From positions 1-10,038 of the forward strand of contig CAYZVH010000116.1 in the NCBI GenBank assembly GCA_964481755.1: a DNA stretch of 10,038 bases. The letters run 5' to 3'. This stretch comes from Phocaeicola_A sp964481755. Lineage in GTDB: Bacteria > Bacteroidota > Bacteroidia > Bacteroidales > Bacteroidaceae. Numbering within the stretch: the stretch's first letter is position 1; each line of letters begins with the position of its first letter. This document shows, one piece after another, positions 1 through 6,033 of this stretch. The translations under genes and the position numbers were made by a program. The notes beneath the pieces are model-generated. The model worked only from the letters and a program-made list of their open reading frames with translations. It did no database searches and was not told the origin of the DNA.

Positions 1-1
1 C

Positions 2-523
2 AGCATGGGTCTCACTCCGTTGGAAGGCTTGATGATGGGTACCCGCAGCGGCGACATCGACGGTGGTGCCGTGACGTTCATCATGGAGAAGGAGGGACTG
101 GACGCTACGGGCGTATCGAACCTGTTGAACAAGAAGTCCGGTGTGCTGGGCGTGTCGGGCGTTTCCTCAGACATGCGTGAGCTTTCTGCCGCAGCCAACG
201 AGGGCAACAAGAGAGCCATCCTGGCCCAGAAGATGTACTTCTACCGCATCCGTAAATACATTGGTTCGTACGCCGCCGCCTTGGGTGGTGTCAACGTGAT
301 TGTTTTCACCGGCGGTGTAGGCGAGAACGACGGACTGGCCCGCGAGGTAGCTTGCGAAGGACTGGAGTTCATGGGAGTGAAGCTCGACAAGGAGCTCAAC
401 AAGAAGATTCATGGCGACGAGGCAGTCATCTCTACAGCCGACTCTAAGGTGAAGGTTGTCGTAATCCCCACCGACGAGGAGCTGATGATCGCTACAGACA
501 CACTGAACATTCTGAAGAAGTAA
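2..523 (+). CDS. ackA: Acetate kinase, C-terminal part (5' end outside window)
   Basis: AckA interconverts acetate plus ATP and acetyl phosphate plus ADP in the cytoplasm. With phosphotransacetylase it is the usual substrate-level phosphorylation step of acetate fermentation. The frame is open to the window edge, so the ATG at 5 is internal and only about 173 C-terminal residues of a roughly 400-residue protein are present. The fragment begins with SMGLTPLEGLMMGTRSGDID, a hallmark segment of the family whose Arg is a known active-site residue. It continues with the nucleotide-binding stretch IVFTGGVGEN (near 298-327) and ends with IPTDEELMIATDT, whose Glu matches the family's metal-binding glutamate. 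The reading frame is intact to the TAA at 521-523. The gene converges on rplS and is followed within 15 bases by a terminator-like hairpin. The pta gene commonly found beside ackA would have to lie upstream, outside the window. Confidence 0.96.
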   Translation, partial: SMGLTPLEGLMMGTRSGDIDGGAVTFIMEKEGLDATGVSNLLNKKSGVLGVSGVSSDMRELSAAANEGNKRAILAQKMYFYRIRKYIGSYAAALGGVNVIVFTGGVGENDGLAREVACEGLEFMGVKLDKELNKKIHGDEAVISTADSKVKVVVIPTDEELMIATDTLNILKK

Positions 524-536
524 AAGATACACATGG

Positions 537-569
537 ACCCATCTATGATGGGTTTGTTCCTGTTTTAAT
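537..569 (+). terminator. Probable intrinsic terminator of ackA
   Basis: A perfect 7-bp stem (537-543 with 547-553, loop TAT) starts 13 bases after the ackA stop. A T-rich tail, TTGTTCCTGTTTT, follows directly. Two G-T pairs could lengthen the stem on the outside. The stem is short, so efficiency is uncertain. Confidence 0.6.
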
Positions 570-577
570 TTGTATAG

Positions 578-609
578 AAAGGAGGCGGGCTGTGAAGTTC
601 GCCTCCTTT
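578..609. terminator. Second hairpin, possibly a bidirectional terminator
   Basis: A perfect 10-bp stem pairs AAAGGAGGCG (578-587) with CGCCTCCTTT (600-609) around a 12-base loop. The A-rich 5' arm and T-rich 3' arm allow it to act on either strand. On the plus strand the tail is only ATTATG, and on the minus strand it is a short T-rich run. It lies between convergent genes and is probably a backup terminator. Confidence 0.55.
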
Positions 610-610
610 A

Positions 611-683
611 TTATGTAGGTATGTCCGTCAGCCCATGACCTGCACACGCGGGACAAGGCTCACACGCAGACGTACCTACATAA
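611..683. repeat. Long-range inverted repeat competing with the rplS-side hairpin
   Basis: TTATGTAGGTA (611-621) is an exact inverted match of TACCTACATAA (673-683). Pairing extends to about 625/669 with one G-T pair. The right arm is also part of the left arm of the 675-723 hairpin, so the two foldings exclude each other. TTATGTAGG occurs again in direct orientation at 715-723. Function unknown. Confidence 0.5.
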
Positions 684-723
684 CAAAGGCGAGCCGCTGA
701 GCGACTCGCCTTTGTTATGTAGG
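675..723 (-). terminator. Long perfect hairpin, probable terminator of rplS
   Basis: A perfect 19-bp stem (675-693 with 705-723) encloses an 11-base loop, inside which CGC and GCG can form a further mini-stem. It starts 15 bases past the rplS stop on the minus strand. The minus-strand 3' arm contains CTTTGTTATG but no T-run follows the stem. Position and stem strength support a transcript-end function, though the stem is unusually long for a simple terminator. Confidence 0.65.
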
Positions 724-738
724 ATAAAAGTGATAATC

Positions 739-1089
739 TTAGTTAGCTCTTTTTTCCTGGATTCTGGCCTTCTTACCAGTGAGGGCACGCAAGTAGTACA
801 ACTTTGCGCGACGAACCTTACCAATCTTGTTCACCACGATGCTATCGATGTTCGGCGACTCGATGGGGAAGATACGCTCTACACCCACTGTACCAGACAT
901 CTTGCGGACAGTGAAACGTTTCTTGTTTCCGTGGCCAGAGATGCGGATAACTACACCACGATACAACTGTATACGTTCCTTAGTACCCTCAACGATACGA
1001 TATGCTACCGTAATAGTGTCACCAGCTTTGAACTTCGGGAACTCTTTACCCGTAGCAAATGCTTCTTCAGCAATTTTAATTAAATCCAT
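739..1089 (-). CDS. rplS: 50S ribosomal protein L19
   Basis: L19 is a protein of the large ribosomal subunit that sits at the interface with the 30S subunit. The 116-residue product has the usual family length. It shows the expected order of segments: an N-terminal KFKAGDTITVAYRI, then ERIQLYRGVVIRISGHGNKK, the highly conserved FTVRKMSGTVGVERIFP, and the basic C-terminal KVRRAKLYYLR. The ATG at 1087-1089 gives the full N-terminus and is preceded by AT-rich sequence without a Shine-Dalgarno, normal for Bacteroidota. The gene stands alone here, rather than in the rpsP-rimM-trmD-rplS cluster seen in many other bacteria. It is transcribed towards ackA and ends next to a 19-bp hairpin. Its own candidate promoter lies about 86 bases upstream of the start. 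Confidence 0.98.
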   Translation of the reverse strand: MDLIKIAEEAFATGKEFPKFKAGDTITVAYRIVEGTKERIQLYRGVVIRISGHGNKKRFTVRKMSGTVGVERIFPIESPNIDSIVVNKIGKVRRAKLYYLRALTGKKARIQEKRAN

Positions 1090-1174
1090 TGTGTATAATA
1101 TTAAATTGTTTATCGTTACTCACGCAACATACCAAGTTACTCTTCCTCTGGCAGCGATTGCGCAGAAAGCGGTG

Positions 1175-1206
1175 CAAAGGAACGCATTTTCCGGCAAAGA
1201 GCCAAA
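1175..1206 (-). promoter_or_regulatory. Candidate promoter of rplS (TTTG-N20-TTCCTTTG)
   Basis: On the minus strand TTTG (1206-1203) is followed after exactly 20 bases by TTCCTTTG (1182-1175). This matches the Bacteroides-type layout of TTTG, 19-21 bases, TAnnTTTG, except for one base in the -7 element. It predicts a start site near 1168 and a leader of roughly 80 bases before the rplS ATG. Confidence 0.6.
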
Positions 1207-1354
1207 GGTTAAGCCGTTTTTATTTTATCGGCGCAGAGATTTTCCTCAATGCGTGAGGAGGATAGGCGCCCTACGTCCGCCCACGTTAATTTAGACATCA
1301 TACAAATTGAGAATATTTTCGCGTTCCAGTGGTACAACGGATGCCTAAAAGGCT

Positions 1355-1362
1355 TACTTTTG
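1355..1362 (+). promoter_or_regulatory. Candidate -7 element of the ferredoxin gene
   Basis: TACTTTTG fits the Bacteroides -7 consensus TAnnTTTG exactly and lies 40 bases upstream of the ferredoxin ATG. I see no clear TTTG at the -33 distance. The predicted leader is about 34 bases and is A-rich just before the start codon. Confidence 0.5.
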
Positions 1363-1402
1363 CTCGTGATAAAATGTACTAACAACTTAAAAATAGAAAA
1401 TT

Positions 1403-1570
1403 ATGGCTTACGTAATCAGCAGCGATTGTATCGCATGTGGAACTTGTATTGACGAATGTCCGGTAGGAGCAATCAGCGAAGGCGATATCTACTCCATCAA
1501 CCCGGAAATGTGTACGGAGTGTGGCACTTGTGCAGATGCATGTCCTAACGAGGCTATCCACTTGGGATAA
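1403..1570 (+). CDS. Small 2[4Fe-4S] bacterial-type ferredoxin
   Basis: This 55-residue protein is a clostridial-type ferredoxin, a soluble low-potential electron carrier holding two [4Fe-4S] clusters. It has two near-symmetric halves with the CxxCxxCxxxCP pattern: Cys9, 12, 15, 19 followed by Pro, and Cys37, 40, 43, 47 followed by Pro. All eight ligands are present and the length is typical of the minimal family form. The ATG at 1403 sits after an A-rich stretch (AAAAATAGAAAATT), the usual Bacteroidota translation-start context. Candidate partners are pyruvate:ferredoxin oxidoreductase, hydrogenase or Rnf, but no redox enzyme is encoded nearby, so the partner cannot be assigned. It has its own -7 element upstream and a strong terminator 27 bases after its stop, so it is probably a monocistronic unit. 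Confidence 0.95.
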   Translation: MAYVISSDCIACGTCIDECPVGAISEGDIYSINPEMCTECGTCADACPNEAIHLG

Positions 1571-1597
1571 TCTACCGCTCCTTAGATAAGATTTAGA

Positions 1598-1635
1598 AAA
1601 AGGGTACGCTCTCGAGCGTGCCCTTTTATTTTATT
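1598..1635 (+). terminator. Strong intrinsic terminator of the ferredoxin gene
   Basis: A 13-bp stem (1598-1610 with 1615-1627, one G-T pair) closes on a CTCG tetraloop. It starts in an A-run and runs into TTTTATTTTATTT. This is the clearest intrinsic terminator in the window and separates the ferredoxin gene from queA. Confidence 0.88.
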
Positions 1636-1639
1636 TGCC

Positions 1640-1647
1640 TACCTTTG
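1640..1647 (+). promoter_or_regulatory. Candidate -7 element of queA
   Basis: TACCTTTG matches TAnnTTTG exactly, 22 bases before the queA ATG and just after the ferredoxin terminator. The -33 position would fall inside the terminator stem and shows no TTTG, so promoter strength is uncertain. The leader would be only about 16 bases. Confidence 0.5.
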
Positions 1648-1669
1648 CAGGTCGTAAAATCACTCCACA

Positions 1670-2887
1670 ATGACAGATACCAAAAGCATCAAGATACGCG
1701 ATTATAACTACCCCTTGCCCGACGAGCGCATCGCCAAGTTCCCCCTACCCGTACGCGACCAGTCGAAACTGCTCGTCTATCGGCACGGCGACATCAGCGA
1801 GGACCACTTCTACAACCTCCCCGGCTACCTATCCAGCGGAGCGCTGTTGGTGTTCAACAACACCAAGGTGATACAGGCCCGCATCCTGTTCCACAAGGAT
1901 ACGGGGGCGCAGATAGAGGTGTTCTGTCTGGAGCCCGTGGAGCCGAACGACTACGCGTTGGCCTTCCAACAGACGGGCCACTGTGCCTGGCTCTGCATGA
2001 TAGGCAACCTGAAGAAGTGGAAAGAGGGTACGCTGCACCTACGTATCGAGATCAATGGCGAACCGGTGACCCTTAGTGCCACCCGCGGAGCCTGCCACGG
2101 CACCAGTCATTGGATAGACTTCACGTGGGACAACGACAAGTTCACCTTTGCCGACATGCTGGAGCACGCCGGCGAGCTACCCATCCCTCCATACCTGAAC
2201 CGCAAGACGGAGGAGAGCGACAAGGAGACCTACCAAACCATCTACTCCAAAATCAAGGGATCGGTGGCGGCACCCACCGCAGGGCTCCACTTCACCGAGC
2301 GTGTACTGGAGAGCCTCCGGACTAAAGGCGTGGACATGGAAGAGCTGACGCTCCACGTGGGAGCCGGCACCTTCAAGCCAGTGAAGAGCGAAGAGATATC
2401 CGGCCACGAGATGCACACGGAGTTCATCTCCGTACACCGGCAGACCATAGAGAAGCTGATAGCCCACAACGGCGAGGCCATTGCCGTGGGCACCACCTCG
2501 GTGCGCACACTGGAGAGTCTGTATTATATAGGTGTAACGCTCGCCAACCACCCCGACGCCACGGAAGAGGAGCTGCACGTCAGCCAATGGACTCCCTACG
2601 AGAGCGACACCCGGCTGACCACCGTGGAGGCACTAGAGCAGGTTCGGCTCTACCTGGAGCGCCACGGGTTGGAGACCCTGGACACCAGCACCCAAATCAT
2701 CATCGCACCAGGCTACGACTATCACATCGTGAAGGCGATGATTACCAACTTCCACCAGCCGCAGAGCACCCTGCTGTTGCTCGTGTCCGCCTTCGTGAAG
2801 GGCGACTGGAAGAGCATCTACCACTATGCCCTGGAGCACGACTTCCGGTTCCTCAGCTACGGCGATAGCTCGCTACTCATCCCGTAA
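1670..2887 (+). CDS. queA: S-adenosylmethionine:tRNA ribosyltransferase-isomerase
   Basis: QueA transfers and isomerises the ribosyl group of SAM onto 7-aminomethyl-7-deazaguanine at the wobble position of GUN-anticodon tRNAs, giving epoxyqueuosine. The family signatures are all here: LLVFNNTKVIQARI near residue 60, GSVAAPTAGLHFT at 197-209, ELTLHVGAGTFKPV soon after, GTTSVRTLES from 274, and TNFHQPQSTLLLLVSAF from 359, with FLSYGDSSLL at the C-terminus. At 405 residues it is longer than E. coli QueA (about 356). Most of the excess lies between GTTSVRTLES and APGYDYHIVKA (about residues 284-350). The start fits because the signature DYNYPLPDERIAKFP follows within a dozen residues. Other queuosine genes are not in the window, and the flanking terminator and 144-base gap suggest it is transcribed alone. 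Confidence 0.96.
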   Translation: MTDTKSIKIRDYNYPLPDERIAKFPLPVRDQSKLLVYRHGDISEDHFYNLPGYLSSGALLVFNNTKVIQARILFHKDTGAQIEVFCLEPVEPNDYALAFQQTGHCAWLCMIGNLKKWKEGTLHLRIEINGEPVTLSATRGACHGTSHWIDFTWDNDKFTFADMLEHAGELPIPPYLNRKTEESDKETYQTIYSKIKGSVAAPTAGLHFTERVLESLRTKGVDMEELTLHVGAGTFKPVKSEEISGHEMHTEFISVHRQTIEKLIAHNGEAIAVGTTSVRTLESLYYIGVTLANHPDATEEELHVSQWTPYESDTRLTTVEALEQVRLYLERHGLETLDTSTQIIIAPGYDYHIVKAMITNFHQPQSTLLLLVSAFVKGDWKSIYHYALEHDFRFLSYGDSSLLIP

Positions 2888-2890
2888 TTC

Positions 2891-2925
2891 CACGGCGGCG
2901 CACAAGCGCGGATGCCGTGTGCCGC
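2891..2925 (+). terminator. GC-rich hairpin after queA, weak terminator candidate
   Basis: CACGGC (2891-2896) pairs with GCCGTG (2914-2919), with an inner GCGC/GCGC stem (2898-2901 with 2906-2909). An alternative fold pairs 2895-2898 with 2922-2925 and 2901-2904 with 2918-2921. No T-run follows, so this is not a classical intrinsic terminator. It could still separate queA from the hut operon. Confidence 0.35.
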
Positions 2926-2955
2926 ATAAACATGTCCATAAACATCTGTCAACAT
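2925..2955 (+). repeat. Direct repeats upstream of the hut promoter, possible operator
   Basis: CATAAACAT occurs at 2925-2933 and again at 2937-2945, a 12-base period. A shortened copy, AACAT, lies at 2951-2955. The copies are spaced about one helical turn apart and end where the -33 element of the hut promoter would be expected. This layout suits a DNA-binding activator, but the function is inferred. Confidence 0.4.
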
Positions 2956-2979
2956 AGAGCGGGATTCAAAACGTTTATT

Positions 2980-2987
2980 TATCTTTG
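2980..2987 (+). promoter_or_regulatory. Candidate -7 element of the hut operon
   Basis: TATCTTTG matches TAnnTTTG exactly, 44 bases before the hutU ATG, predicting a start near 2994. There is no TTTG at 19-21 bases upstream, so the promoter may need an activator. No other good -7 element precedes an internal hut gene. Confidence 0.6.
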
Positions 2988-2992
2988 CCGAC

Positions 2993-3007
2993 GAACCTTT
3001 TGGGTTC
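2993..3007 (+). other. Small inverted repeat at the start of the hut leader
   Basis: GAACC (2993-2997) and GGTTC (3003-3007) flank a TTTTG loop right at the predicted transcript 5' end. It could be a 5' stabilising hairpin or a short operator overlapping the start site. With only 5 bp, chance occurrence is possible. Confidence 0.3.
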
Positions 3008-3031
3008 AACCTTAGCTAAATATCTAACGTT

Positions 3032-5032
3032 ATGACATTTACTCTACCTAACGAACTGCCGGAGTACCCCACCTTTGTGGAGGGCATACGGCGCGCGCCG
3101 GACCGCGGCTACAAGCTGACACCGGCACAGACTGCTACCGCACTGAAGAACGCGTTGCGTTACATTCCCGAATCCTTACACGAGCAACTGGCTCCCGAGT
3201 TTATGGACGAGCTGCTGACCCGTGGCAAAATCTACGGATACCGTTTCCGCCCGCAGGGCGACCTGAAGGCGAAACCGATAGACCAATACAAAGGCAAGTG
3301 CATCGAAGGGAAGGCCTTCCAAGTGATGATTGACAACAACCTCTGTTTCGACATTGCCCTCTACCCCTACGAACTGGTGACCTATGGCGAGACAGGCCAG
3401 GTGTGCCAGAACTGGATGCAGTACCGTCTCATCAAACAATATCTCGAGGAGCTGACCGACCAACAGACACTGGTGGTGGAGTCGGGGCACCCGCTGGGAC
3501 TCTTCAAGTCGAAACCCGAAGCGCCGCGCGTCATCATCACCAACTCCATGATGGTGGGGCTCTTCGATAACCAGAAGGACTGGGAGGTAGCGGCCCAGAT
3601 GGGTGTCGCCAACTACGGACAGATGACCGCCGGAGGCTGGATGTACATCGGTCCGCAAGGCATTGTGCACGGCACCTTCAACACCATACTGAATGCCGGC
3701 CGGCTGAAGCTGGGCATTCCGCAGGACAAGGACTTGCGCGGACACCTGTTCGTGTCGTCCGGTCTGGGCGGCATGAGCGGCGCACAACCGAAGGCATCGG
3801 AGATAGCCGGTGCCACAGCCATCATCGCCGAGGTGGATGCCTCGCGCATAGAGACCCGTCACCGCCAGGGCTGGGTACAGTTTGTGACGGACGACCTGGC
3901 TGAAGCGTTCCGTCTGGCACACGAGAGCATGGAGCAGAAAGTGCCCCGTTCCATCGCCTACCACGGCAACATCGTGGACCTGCTGCAATATGCCATCGAC
4001 CAACACATCCACATCGAGCTGCTGAGCGACCAGACCTCGTGCCACGCCGTGTACGAGGGCGGCTACTGTCCCGCAGGCATCACGTTCGACGAGCGCACCC
4101 GTCTGCTGAAGGAGGACCGCACGAAGTTCTGCCAATTGGTGGACGCCACGCTGCACCGACACTTCGAACTCATCAAGCAACTGGTGGCCGACGGCACCTA
4201 CTTCTTCGACTACGGCAACTCGTTCATGAAAGCCATCTACGATGCCGGTGTGAAGGAGATCTCGCGCAACGGCATCGACGAGAAGGATGGCTTCATCTGG
4301 CCCTCATACGTGGAGGACATCATGGGACCGCAACTGTTCGACTACGGCTACGGTCCGTTCCGCTGGGTATGTCTGAGCGGTAAGCACGAGGATCTGATAA
4401 AGACCGACCATGCCGCCATGTCCTGCATCGACCCAAACCGCCGCGGACAGGACCTCGACAACTGGATATGGATACGCGACGCCGAGAAGAACAATCTGGT
4501 GGTGGGTACCCAGGCCCGCATCCTCTACCAGGACGCGTTGGGCCGTATGAACATTGCGCTGAAGTTCAACGAGATGGTACGCAACGGCGAGGTGGGGCCC
4601 ATCATGCTGGGACGCGACCACCACGACGTGAGTGGCACGGACTCCCCCTTCCGTGAGACCTCCAACATCAAGGACGGCAGCAACGTGATGGCCGACATGG
4701 CCGTACAGTGCTTCGCCGGCAACTGTGCCCGCGGCATGAGTCTGGTGGCGCTGCACAACGGAGGTGGCGTGGGCATAGGCAAGGCCATCAACGGTGGCTT
4801 CGGCATGGTGTGCGACGGCAGCGAGCGGGTGGACAACATCCTGCGCTCGTCCATGCTGTGGGACGTGATGGGTGGCGTGGCCCGCCGCTCGTGGGCACGC
4901 AACCCGCATGCCATGGAGACCTCGGCAGAGTTCAACCAGACGCATGCCGACGGCTATCACATCACGATGCCTCACCTGGCCGACGACGACCTGATTACGA
5001 AGGTGCTGGCCGACAAGGGCATCCGACAATAA
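3032..5032 (+). CDS. hutU: Urocanate hydratase (urocanase), long form
   Basis: HutU adds water to urocanate to give 4-imidazolone-5-propionate, the second step of histidine breakdown, using tightly bound NAD+ as an electrophile. The glycine-rich GLGGMSGAQ at residues 244-252 fits the NAD-binding loop. Other family segments are VESGHPLGLFKS, TAGGWMYIGPQGIVHGT, YGPFRWVC, and GRDHHDVSGTDSPFRET followed by GGGVGIGKAINGGFG. Cys447 in FRWVC is the likely counterpart of the active-site cysteine near the classical urocanase signature. At 666 residues the protein is about 110 residues longer than the Pseudomonas/Bacillus enzymes (about 555) and closer to animal urocanase (about 676). The ATG at 3032 is the first gene start after the candidate hut promoter and has an A/T-rich leader. 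An 86-base gap containing a hairpin separates it from ftcD. Confidence 0.97.
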   Translation: MTFTLPNELPEYPTFVEGIRRAPDRGYKLTPAQTATALKNALRYIPESLHEQLAPEFMDELLTRGKIYGYRFRPQGDLKAKPIDQYKGKCIEGKAFQVMIDNNLCFDIALYPYELVTYGETGQVCQNWMQYRLIKQYLEELTDQQTLVVESGHPLGLFKSKPEAPRVIITNSMMVGLFDNQKDWEVAAQMGVANYGQMTAGGWMYIGPQGIVHGTFNTILNAGRLKLGIPQDKDLRGHLFVSSGLGGMSGAQPKASEIAGATAIIAEVDASRIETRHRQGWVQFVTDDLAEAFRLAHESMEQKVPRSIAYHGNIVDLLQYAIDQHIHIELLSDQTSCHAVYEGGYCPAGITFDERTRLLKEDRTKFCQLVDATLHRHFELIKQLVADGTYFFDYGNSFMKAIYDAGVKEISRNGIDEKDGFIWPSYVEDIMGPQLFDYGYGPFRWVCLSGKHEDLIKTDHAAMSCIDPNRRGQDLDNWIWIRDAEKNNLVVGTQARILYQDALGRMNIALKFNEMVRNGEVGPIMLGRDHHDVSGTDSPFRETSNIKDGSNVMADMAVQCFAGNCARGMSLVALHNGGGVGIGKAINGGFGMVCDGSERVDNILRSSMLWDVMGGVARRSWARNPHAMETSAEFNQTHADGYHITMPHLADDDLITKVLADKGIRQ

Positions 5033-5043
5033 CGAATCTCACT

Positions 5044-5083
5044 GGTCCGCACGCCCACCCTGCACGGATGGCGCGTGCGGACC
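5044..5083 (+). other. Stable GC-rich hairpin between hutU and ftcD
   Basis: GGTCCGCACGC (5044-5054) pairs perfectly with GCGTGCGGACC (5073-5083) around an 18-base loop. No T-run follows, so a full intrinsic terminator is unlikely. Inside an operon such a stem may protect the hutU 3' end or tune downstream expression. It could also be a REP-like palindrome. Confidence 0.6.
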
Positions 5084-5118
5084 TATCAAACCTTAACTCA
5101 TAAAAGAATCCATAACGT

Positions 5119-6021
5119 ATGAACTGGACAAAAATCATGGAATGTGTCCCCAACTTCAGCGAGGGACGCGATTTGGAGAAGATTGACAATATAGTGGCTC
5201 CCTTCCGCGCCAAGGAGGGAGTGAAGTTGCTGGACTATAGCAACGACCACGACCACAACCGACTGGTGGTGACCGTAGTGGGCGAACCGCAGGCACTGAA
5301 AGCCGCGGTGATTGAGGCCATGGGCGTGGCCGTGGAGCTGATAGACCTGAACCACCACAAGGGCGAGCACCCGCGCATGGGAGCCGTAGACGTGGTGCCC
5401 TTCATCCCCATCCGCAACTGCACGATGGACGAGGCGATAGCCCTCTCGAAGGAGGTGGGCCAGGAGGCGGCCGAGCGCTACAACCTGCCGGTGTTCCTCT
5501 ATGAGAAGTCGGCCTCGGCACCGCACCGCGAGAACCTCGCCGCCATCCGCAAGGGTGAGTTCGAGGGCATGGCGGAGAAGATTCACGAGCCCGAGTGGCA
5601 CCCCGACTTCGGCCCCGCCGACCGTCACCCGACCGCCGGCACGGTAGCCATCGGTGCCCGCATGCCGCTGGTGGCCTTCAACATCAACCTCGACACGCCC
5701 AACAAGGAATTGGCACACGACATCGCCAAGAAGATACGCTTCATCGGCGGCGGCCTGCGCTACTGCAAGGCCATGGGCGTGGAGCTGAAGGACAGAGGCA
5801 TCACCCAGGTATCCATCAACATGACGGACTACACCAAGACGGCGCTCTACCGGGCCATGGAGATGGTACGCTTCGAGGCACGCCGCTACGGCATCAACGT
5901 CATCGGTAGCGAAATCATCGGACTGGTACCGATGGAGGCACTTATCGACACCGCCTCGTACTACCTGGGGCTGGAGAACTTCTCGATGCAGCAGGTACTG
6001 GAGTCACGCATCATGGAATAA
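5119..6021 (+). CDS. ftcD: Glutamate formimidoyltransferase
   Basis: FtcD transfers the formimino group of N-formimino-L-glutamate to tetrahydrofolate, giving L-glutamate and 5-formimino-THF. The 300-residue length equals the transferase half of the animal FTCD fusion enzyme; the deaminase half is the separate fchA gene two genes downstream. The N-terminus carries the diagnostic MECVPNFSEGRD. HKGEHPRMGAVDVVPFIPI (from residue 80) contains His84, likely equivalent to the catalytic His82 of pig FTCD. The C-terminal subdomain shows FIGGGLRYCKAMGVEL, VSINMTDYTKTALYR and GSEIIGLVPMEAL. I keep the start at 5119 rather than the in-frame ATG at 5137 because an A-rich leader precedes it and the extra six residues fit the family. 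hutI starts 12 bases after its stop. Confidence 0.96.
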   Translation: MNWTKIMECVPNFSEGRDLEKIDNIVAPFRAKEGVKLLDYSNDHDHNRLVVTVVGEPQALKAAVIEAMGVAVELIDLNHHKGEHPRMGAVDVVPFIPIRNCTMDEAIALSKEVGQEAAERYNLPVFLYEKSASAPHRENLAAIRKGEFEGMAEKIHEPEWHPDFGPADRHPTAGTVAIGARMPLVAFNINLDTPNKELAHDIAKKIRFIGGGLRYCKAMGVELKDRGITQVSINMTDYTKTALYRAMEMVRFEARRYGINVIGSEIIGLVPMEALIDTASYYLGLENFSMQQVLESRIME

Positions 6022-6033
6022 CACACGCTCGGC

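Larger units (their letters stand above)
1090..1402. other. Divergent intergenic region between rplS and the ferredoxin gene
   Basis: This 313-base stretch holds no convincing gene. It contains the rplS leader and promoter (minus strand, up to 1206) and the ferredoxin promoter (near 1355). GTTACTC occurs twice, at 1115-1121 and 1136-1142, exactly 21 bases apart within the rplS leader. A small hairpin (1239-1248 with 1254-1263, two G-T pairs) lies upstream of the rplS promoter. The rest (about 1264-1350) shows nothing I recognise. Confidence 0.6.

Noticed and set aside
712..1294. Plus-strand open frames over rplS and its promoter
   Set aside because: They lie opposite the conserved L19 gene, and no homology or domain is visible in the translations.
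1249..1452. 67-codon plus-strand frame running into the ferredoxin gene
   Set aside because: Out of frame with the ferredoxin, which has all eight cluster cysteines and its own start context. The overlapping translation has no features.
2177..2587. Antisense frames within queA
   Set aside because: Shadow of the conserved QueA sequence, no independent support.
3176..4180. 334-codon open frame on the minus strand inside hutU
   Set aside because: Antisense to a clearly conserved urocanase. The translation is dominated by His, Val, Leu and Gly with no recognisable domain, as expected from the mirror frame of GC-ending codons.
4304..5029. 241-codon open frame on the minus strand inside hutU
   Set aside because: Same codon-bias artefact as its neighbour; no promoter, family motif or sensible protein composition.
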